This document shows positions 42,101-51,100 of a DNA stretch of 64,000 nucleotides, piece after piece. Source of the stretch: Atopsyche davidsoni (lineage: Eukaryota; Arthropoda; Insecta; Trichoptera; Hydrobiosidae); contig JAILWY010000003.1 in assembly GCA_022113835.1 (NCBI GenBank), positions 11,369,501 to 11,433,500 on the forward strand. Direction: 5' to 3'. The notes below the pieces were generated by a model. The model had not been told where the DNA came from. It did no database searches and saw only the letters and a list, made by a program, of their open reading frames with translations. The position numbers and the translations under genes were made by a program. Within the stretch, counting starts at the first letter, position 1. Every line of letters starts with the position of its first letter.

Positions 42101-45100
42101 GATTAATATTAATATAAAACTTTATATATTTAGTCATTGAATATAAAAGGTCAATGGTTATGATATTACAACTATCATTGTTTGTGAACACTTCAGGCTT
42201 TTTAAGCACTCACAAACAAAAATTATCGTATGTCTATTTTTAGATTGAAAGTCAATCAAATGCGTATTTATTACATATTACAGGTTTATATTATTTACTA
42301 ATATAATTAGGCACATTAGTTCACACATAGAAGATAATTAAAGAAATTTGTGTGGGATTAGAACCCACACCCCACCCAGGCTTACATGGCCGGTGTACTG
42401 ACCATTGTACTAATGAACCACTTCTATGTGTGAACTAATGTGCCTAAGTATATTAGTAAAAATGATCGTATCTTCGTAGGATTTTTTTCATTATTTTTTT
42501 TATTAAAATGTGCAGTTTATGATATAGTATTTTAATTGTTCACAGTCGACACGTACTCCGGAGACAGTCTGCCACTAGTGCGGCTGGAACGCCGGCAAAT
42601 GGGGGCTTACTTGTGCATCGCCTCCAACGACGTCCCCCCAGCAGTCAGCAAGAGAATCACACTAAATGTCAACTGTAAGTAAACCTAACAAAGTATTTTG
42701 AAGTTTATTTTAATACTTAAATATAATATATATTTTTTTATAAATAAAATATACAGTGTTTTACAATTTATCGGGTGTGCGTTGGATGTCATCGGTATAG
42801 TTTCGAGCGTGAAATACACTTTTCCGCAAAAAATATATCTTACACACTAAATACGGGGCGGGTACTAGTACCCGCTTCAGGACTGCTGTCTAAAAGCGGG
42901 GCGCGTATTAATACCTTTTAAAATGTGTTTACTCTGATAGCGGCAGAAGGTCACTTTACTCTTTAGGTTTACAGCTCGTAATGTATGTTTGGACTCGTCA
43001 ACGTTACTTCTACCAATACTGTCCAGTGATTCTGAATAAAGTGTCAATGAAGAAGTGGAGTGGTCAGAGAATGATAATCCTCCAATTATTGAACAATTTT
43101 TAGGACAAAGTGGTGTTGTTGTGATGCCAAGTAATCCGCAAAGTGTGTATGAAGTGGTTCAACTTTTTATAGGAAACGATTTATTTGACTGCATGCAAAT
43201 CAAAGAGTGTATAGACTAGATTTCACACGCGCAATTTTACGCGAATTTTGCCCGCTACGCACATCAGTTTAGTCTATTTGGTTACCCGTTTAAAGTGTGT
43301 TATTAACACGTTGACTGCCACCGGTGGCCGACACAACATACCTGTAAATACCAATAAATCACCTCAAAAATATCTCTAAACAAATCAAATAATTGTATTT
43401 CGGCCCATTATATTAAATTAAACCTAAAAACGTGAAAACAATTTTTGGACATTCTACGAAAATCTGCTTGGCAGTCAGAGTATTTTGACCATTAGCTTGT
43501 ACCTATTGCGAAAAATCGACAGCACCAATCAAAAAAATTTAAATGCAGAAAGTTAGATACATCCTTTTTTCTACTACTTTTATTACTTATAATTTACTTT
43601 TAATATGATAAATATGTGTTTTTCCGATTGAAGTTTCGGGATTGGAGTTTCGCGATGTTTCCTGTTCCAAGAATCCTAAACATTTACGACTCTTTTTTTC
43701 AATTGGAATTCAACGATTAATTATAAACCCTCCTGTTGGGATTAGTTTGAAAACTAAAAAAAAAAAAATCTTTAACAAACTTTGTTTTGAAAGTCGTCAT
43801 TTTATCCAATTTTTCAACATCTTCAAGATTTTTACCCTGAAAATAGACGTTAATTAATTAATAAAAAATAGATAAATATAATTTATAGTTTTTTCAATAC
43901 TCTTTAAAAAACTCAACTTACGATATAGAAAAATAAAGTGACAATTAATATAATTAAATGACTCGATTTCGCCTGACTGCCTATGGTGTCCGGTTGGACA
44001 CCAGAGGCAATTAAAAGGCTGGGAGCAACTGCTCCCAATCAACTTTCGACTCAGCAAAATAAAGTGACAATTAAATGACAATAACTCGAATTTGCTATCA
44101 CGGCTCTTAAGAGTCGTTTTCGGATACTTTCGTAAATCCGGTGGCCTGAAACGTTGCTTTCGCGGCGACAAGGCTCCATCAATTCACGAGTCGGGCGACT
44201 GCCTGTCTGATTGATTGCAGTCCCGCCCATGGTGAAGGTGCCCAACCAGCTGCTGGGAGCCCCCCTGGGCACGGACGTGCAGCTGGAGTGCTACGTGGAG
44301 GCCTTCCCCAACACCATCAACTACTGGATCAAAAACAGAGGCGACATGCTGCTTTCGGGGTGAGATCGGAAATGTGTATTCGAGTTGATTTGGTCTTGGG
44401 GTTGTTTTGGTTCCTGCCTCGGAAGAATTGTTATGTGCCCCTCTCTGAACGCCACTAGCTTGACACCGAAATGACTTCCGACTTATGGAATTTATTACAC
44501 CGACAGTGTGTCGTCGGTGGTCGGTCTAGTTATGATTTTTTTTTTAAATTTCAAAATTCTTTTATATTTCATCAAGTGTATTACTAATGTTTTGATGGAG
44601 TAATTGGCTATCCCCGTCCTGCGCGCAGGTTTCAGGGCTTTCAATGTGTGACTTAGATGGTAGCGTACGTGATTTACTGTGGTTGTGATACTGTGTTAGG
44701 CAGGGAAAATGAGTGGGAAAAACCCTTTATTTGTATGTGTTTATGTGTAGTAAATATATACAAACTAAATAACAAAGATAAAGATTCATGTACGATACAT
44801 TCTTATATATATAAATTATAAACATGTAATCGAAGTTTGAGATGTTTGTGTTTACTTAATAATAAAATAATAAAAAACTGTCATTACCCATAGTTAAATT
44901 AATGCATAAACATATTAGTAAAGGTTAATTGATATCAAGAGGCGGAGTAAAGTCCATTCCTTTGTACAATGATAGTTAAAAAAACAAGGACTTTCAACTA
45001 AATGATTATAACGGCAAGTGCTAAATATATTGGGGTGATTAGATAGGTACATTACAGAATCATAACATATAAGAAACCAAATCATTCCAAACAATGCCGG

Positions 45101-48100
45101 CCGTTTTTATGCCATCGTTTCATAAAGTACAGTTAATCATAAGTTATACATAAAATCAGGCTTATACTATTAAAATATATGAACAAAATATGCTGTATTT
45201 ATTAATACGTTGAGTACTTGTTAGGTTTGAAAAATAATTTAACTAAAAATTATTCAACCTTACCTAATTGAAATAATTTGGTAATTTTTTTTTTTAAATA
45301 CTTTTTAATTTCAGGGTCTTGTCAATTCTTTATAACTGATATTTGGTTCTTTTCTAGATGTTGATTTTTATAAGCGCGTTTGATTTCCAGTAAGAAGCAT
45401 GAGATCACTGAGAGGAAGACAGGCCCCTACAAGGTCCATCTTCAGCTGACTATCACCAGCTTCAGCAAAAGAGACCTTGGCACCTATATGTGCGTCGCCA
45501 CCAACTCCATGGGAAGAGCCGACGGAACCATCAGACTGTATGGTGAGTAAAAGCGATCTCATTTAATATATTGATCCATGAAAAACTGGTTAAGTTAAAT
45601 AAGCTTCATATTTAAATAAAAAAAATATAGAAAACCAATGAGCTATAAGTTTACGATTTGTAATCTCCTAGCATATTTGGTATTCAGATTTAATATTTTA
45701 ACACCATCGAAGTTAATAAAATTGGTATATCTACGTATTGCAGACATTGATAAAAAAAACTCTTTCATTAGTTCATTTGAGTAAGAATAATTTTTGTTTA
45801 TATATATATATAAATATATATGGGAGTTTATAAAAACCAAATCATTAGTTAGATTAATAAAAAATATCAATTCAGTAATCATCGTGTAAAATAAAATATT
45901 TTTAATTAACGAAGAAGAGGAGATGTGTAATGAATATGAAATAAAAACTTAAAAAGGTGTCTACGTAACAAAGTTAGCTTAAAAAAATTTGAGTATTTTA
46001 TCTGAAATGAAATATGCCTTTAGAATTTACTAGCATCGTTAGTTTACACTAGATATTCTGTGAAAAAATCATTGAATGAAATATACCATTAAAAACTAAC
46101 AGTTATTAATAAATTCAACAAAATGATTTGTTCTGCTCAACATTACAGCGCTATATCGAGTTTCATCCCTTCAAATAATAATAATAATAATACAGATTGG
46201 GCACATCGGGAAGAGTATCGAATGTCTAGTCGCTTTATAAAATATTTGTTTTGATAAGTTCATTGTATCCATGAAAAAATATTTTTAAAATAGAGAAAGT
46301 AACAATAAAAATATGTTGTTTTTACAAAAGATAAATGTATGTACATATCAATAATAAATGTACATTTTTATAGATATTTAGAATAACTGAGTTTTTAAAA
46401 CCATTGAAAAATCGGAATTGGATTTAATAATTTTTATTAATATAATTAAATAAAGCAATGGAAAATGTATGGAAATATATATTTTTACATGTTAAGCGGC
46501 GTCATGTTTTGGTTTCTAATTTAAACGAACGATGATATTTGGTGTTTCAATCATTTTTCATGAAATAAATTTGGTGCTTGAGTAAAGTATGTTAGTAAAA
46601 AATATAAATCTGAGTTACACGAAACGTGAAGCTTGAGTGGAAACAGAATATTTATTTATGCAAAGTCAAATAGAATAATATATAATTTAACTCCAATATT
46701 TTATAATACTTTGTTTTTTGAAACGAAATTCAATAGAAATGGCACCGAAAAAAGTCACAGAATATAATAATTTCTCCTGCTTAATAAATAACACAAAAAA
46801 TACCACTGTCTTGAAAAATATTATGTTTATATGCTTCTTAGTTTTTTTATTTAAATCAAAGACGCTTTGACTGATTCGGTAGATTCTCGAATCGTCAATG
46901 TTTTTCCATTAGGAAATAAAATATTTACCATTGGATTTATATTTAAAATATAAGTCTGAGTGTATATATATATATTTGGTAAAATAGACCTTAGCTAATC
47001 GTCAAAAATATCAACAAGAAAACATCAATTTGACTAATGACTATTTTAAGTAAAAATTTTAGTGAAATATGCATTAATTGACATGAACAAGTGAATTCAT
47101 TAATATAAACAAATATTTTTATTAAAATAGTTAGCCTTTCTATATCACTTTTTAGACTTTCGGTCAGATATATTTGTGATTGTATTTGAATTTAAATGTG
47201 AAATAAAATGATGTATCCCTTAAACAACCATGGCATGTAGGTAGTAAAAATATAATAATAGAATGCTATTTCACTGAAGTATATCAAGGCGTTAGTTTTA
47301 GTTCTTGGGGGTCAAAAAAAATCTGGCGTTTCAGAAGTTCAGTTAAATTTCATCAAGTATCGAATGACAAACTTTTTAGAATTCTGTGATGTTTCGTTTT
47401 TTATTTTATTTTTAAGTTTGTCAATAATATTGACGCTTTTCGGTTTTGCTTAAGGGTCTTGCTACCTAACCTTGCTTGGTGTCCATCCCCGACTGCCACA
47501 AAAAAAGGACCGTTTTACCTGGCGAAATCGTGTCATTTAATTTATTTAATTGTCACTTTATTTTTCTATGTCGAAAGTTGATATTTTTATAGAGTATTGA
47601 AAAAATTATAAATTATATTTATATATTTTTTATTATTTAATTAACGCCTATTTTTAGGGTAAATTAATATCTTGAAGATGTTGAAAAATTGGATAAAATG
47701 ACGACTTTTCAAAACCAAGTGTGCTAAAGATTTTTTTTTTTTAATTTTTAATGTAACAAATCGCACAGGTTTATATTTAATCTTTTAATTCCAATTGAAA
47801 AAAAAACTTTTAAATGTTAAGGACTCTTAGAACAGGGACATGACGAATCTCAAAATTCCTACACTTCAATCGGAAAAACACATATTTATCATATTAATAT
47901 TAAATTTACAAGAAATTAAAAAAAATATTTGTTCGGTAGTAGGGATGCATCTAACTTTTTGCGTTTAAATTTTTATGATCGGTGCAGTCAGTTTTTCGCA
48001 AAACGGACCAGAAAATGATCAAAAAAACTCGAGTATGGGAGTTAGACCCTTAACAGTGCCTTAGATAAGGTTTCTCTTGCAGTGATATTTCGCAAGGGAG

Positions 48101-51100
48101 GGCTGTGGGGTAGTGGGAAGTGGGTCACCCAGCTTGTCCTCGGAGACGGTGTCAAGAGCAGGTGAATGCTTCAATGCGTGCCCGAGTGGGCTTCAAGTCC
48201 TGGCAGGTCCTCGTCCAGGATCAGGGAAGCCTCTGCGAAATACGGACCTGACATTGTAGTCTTCAATTTGTATGGGAGCGCAGGGTTCAATTCCGACGCA
48301 GTGGTCCGATGATGGGGTGTGTTTTGTTGAATACTAATTTCGTGACTTCTCCGAGTTACATTTGACTTCATGACATGCCTAAAACCCAAATTACACAATA
48401 TTACGTAACAGCAATCATTTAACAACAGACTTTATTAAATAAAAACGCTATTCTCAATCAATATAATTTACTCACCTTTTTTTACTTCAATGTAAAAATG
48501 TTTAAGCGTGATAAATACTAAAGTCTTTTTTTTTATTAACGTCAATCAGATGCGTATTTATTACCAATTACGGGTTTATTATATTATTACTAATATGATT
48601 AGGCACATTAGTTCATACATAGATGTTGAAATATTGGTTGGCCTGGGCACATTGGTTCATATGTAGAGTATGATTGTTAAAAATACTCGAAAAACGGAAG
48701 TGATTCGTTAGTTCAAGGGTTAGTACACCGGTCATGTAAACCAGGGGATGTGGGTTCAAATCTCACACAAATCTCGATGATATTTCTGAGAGATTCTTGA
48801 AATCATCTTCTATGTATGAACTAATGTGCCTAATCATATTAGTAATAAATACTAAAGTCATATTTTAAGTACATTGTAAAATATATAAATCTCAAATGTT
48901 ACCGTTATGCATTGAAATATTTATCATTTATATTAAAAAGCTTTAAAAGCATTTTTTTATTATTTATGGCAAACATAAAATTTCTACTGCACGTTTTATT
49001 ACCGGGTGAATATTTATGTTTAAATATTTATGGTTATCGAATCAAACCACCGGCTTTAAAATTTACAACCGTAATCTGATTTGTTCATTTTTACTACTAC
49101 TTAAGGCTATTATGCTTAGCCGCCCCTGATCCAGATATCGATCTTCTATTTTTATGCAGTGGGGTTGAGATTGATTCTATTAAAAATATGCGTCTTTGAC
49201 TTTTGACCCACTTTTGGAAATCTCTTGTAAATGTTAAATTTTATATATTTTTTATTTTTAGGTATTGAATAAAAACAACAAGAATTTATAATGTTAATTG
49301 TTTAATAATTCAAGCTGTTAATAGATTCAGATACACTTTTTCGTCTATCGCACCCGAAAACCACAAACGCCGACGTGATTTTTACAAAAAAACCTTTCTT
49401 AGACATTTATTTGATAAATACAATAAACAATTCTATATACTGGAACAAGGCATATAAAATACCCTGTTATAACGAGTTTTCTTTTCAAAGTGTTTTCAAA
49501 ATATTAACTGCAAAAAAAGTTGAATAAAATCTTTGTGAAGGTTATTTCATCCGTACAAAATTATTGTAACGATCTTTGTTTCCCCAAATGTTTCAATACT
49601 ATTATCGTGACGGAACATTTTGGCAAAACTTTCTCGATACCGATAATATGTATGGAAATATCTTCATAGAGTTGGGCACATTCAATCAGTTTGCAGGAAA
49701 ATTAATTATTAGATGAAATTACGCGTAAGTCTCCTGAATCGATAATCCAATTAGGACACGGCCCAGTGGCCACGTCTTCAGACGGGGCGAAGACAAAGTG
49801 TAGGCCTGTAAGACGATGTTCAAGAGAGTCAACCGAGTGTGAACATCCTCTAGTCGTATGCTGGCGGCAGTCGAGGGGTCTATTAGCGAGGGAGGTTTTA
49901 TTTCATAATTCAATCTTGAATTAATGTGCTAAAATTAAACTCAAAACTACCAGCAAGTCTCCAAAATTACATCTTTCAATTTTTTTACCTTGGTATATAA
50001 TATGTGTGGCTGAGGGACAAGGCATGTGATTCGTGAAGATCCATTATTATAATGATAAAAGTACCTTTATATTTTGTCTTCACTATGAGTGTATTAAAAT
50101 TATTTGCATTAAGGGTCTATTAGCGAGGGAGGTTTTATTTCATAATTCAATCTTGAATTAATGTGCTAAAATTAAACTCAAAACTACCAGCAAGTCTCCA
50201 AAATTACATCTTTCAATTTTTTTACCTTGGTATATAATATGTGTGGCTGAGGGACAACGCATGTGATTCGTGAAGATTCATTATTATAATGATAAATGTA
50301 CCTTTGTATTTTGTCTTCACTTTGATTTTATTAAAATTATTTGCATTAGGGGACTATTAGCGAGGGAGGTTTTATTTCATAATTCAATCTTGAATTAATG
50401 TGCTAAAATTAAACTCAAAACTACCAGCAAGTCTCCAAAATTACATCTTTCAATTTTTTTACCTTGGTATATAATATGTGTGGCTGAGGGACAACGCATG
50501 TGATTCGTGAAGATTCATTATTATAATGATAAATGTACCTTTGTATTTTGTCTTCACTTTGATTTTATTAAAATTATTTGCATTAGGGGACTATTAGCGA
50601 GGGAGGTTTTATTTCATAATTCAATCTTGAATTAATGTGCTAAAATTAAACTCTAAACTACCAGCAAGTCTCCAAAATTACATCTTTCAATTTTTTTACC
50701 TTGGTATATAATATGTGTACCTGAGGGACAACGCATGTGATTCGTGAAGATTCATTATTATAATGATAAATGTACCTTTGTATTTTGTCTTTACTTTGAG
50801 TTTATTAAAATTATTTGCATTAGGGGTCTTTTAGGGAGGGAGGTTTTATTTCATAATTCAATCTTGAATTAATGTGCTAAAATTAAACTCAAAACTACCA
50901 GCAAGTCTCCAAAATTACATCTTTTAATTTTTTTACCTTGGTATATAATATGTGTTGTTGAAGGACAAGGCATTTGATTCGTGAAGATCCATTATTATAA
51001 TGATAAATGTACCTTTGTATTTTGTCTTCACTATGAGTTTATTCAAATTATTTGCATTACTAGTTTCGACCCAATACACTGGATCATCATTAGATGCTTA

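Larger units (their letters stand above)
37025..42545 (+). other. Intron between exons 3 and 4 (about 5.5 kb)
   Basis: It is bounded by GTAAGA and TTCACAG. It is mostly AT-rich DNA without recognisable features. Exceptions are a GC-rich island at 39940-40145 with a CRE palindrome beside a POU-type octamer, a short (AT)n tract near 40640, and the tRNA-Thr-derived retroposon copy at 42232-42460, less than 100 bp upstream of exon 4. Confidence 0.88.
42675..44220 (+). other. Intron between exons 4 and 5 (about 1.5 kb), filled with element debris
   Basis: It is bounded by GTAAGT and TTGCAG. Almost all of it is derived from mobile elements: a piggyBac-like transposase fragment (43049-43219) with a palindrome GGGTACTAGTACCC upstream at 42858-42871, a TTAA-starting inverted-repeat piece (about 43306-43487), and a TTAA-MITE copy (about 43490-44034). 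Confidence 0.85.

Noticed and set aside
42345..42419. Functional tRNA-Thr gene
   Set aside because: Position 33 is A instead of T, the acceptor stem is poorly paired, and it sits inside a retroposon with a target duplication.
48702..48773. Functional tRNA-Thr gene
   Set aside because: Same A33 change, mismatches in the D and anticodon stems, and location within a palindromic retroposon.
49884..51068. CRISPR array
   Set aside because: The 237-bp units are continuous tandem repeats without spacers, in a eukaryotic intron.
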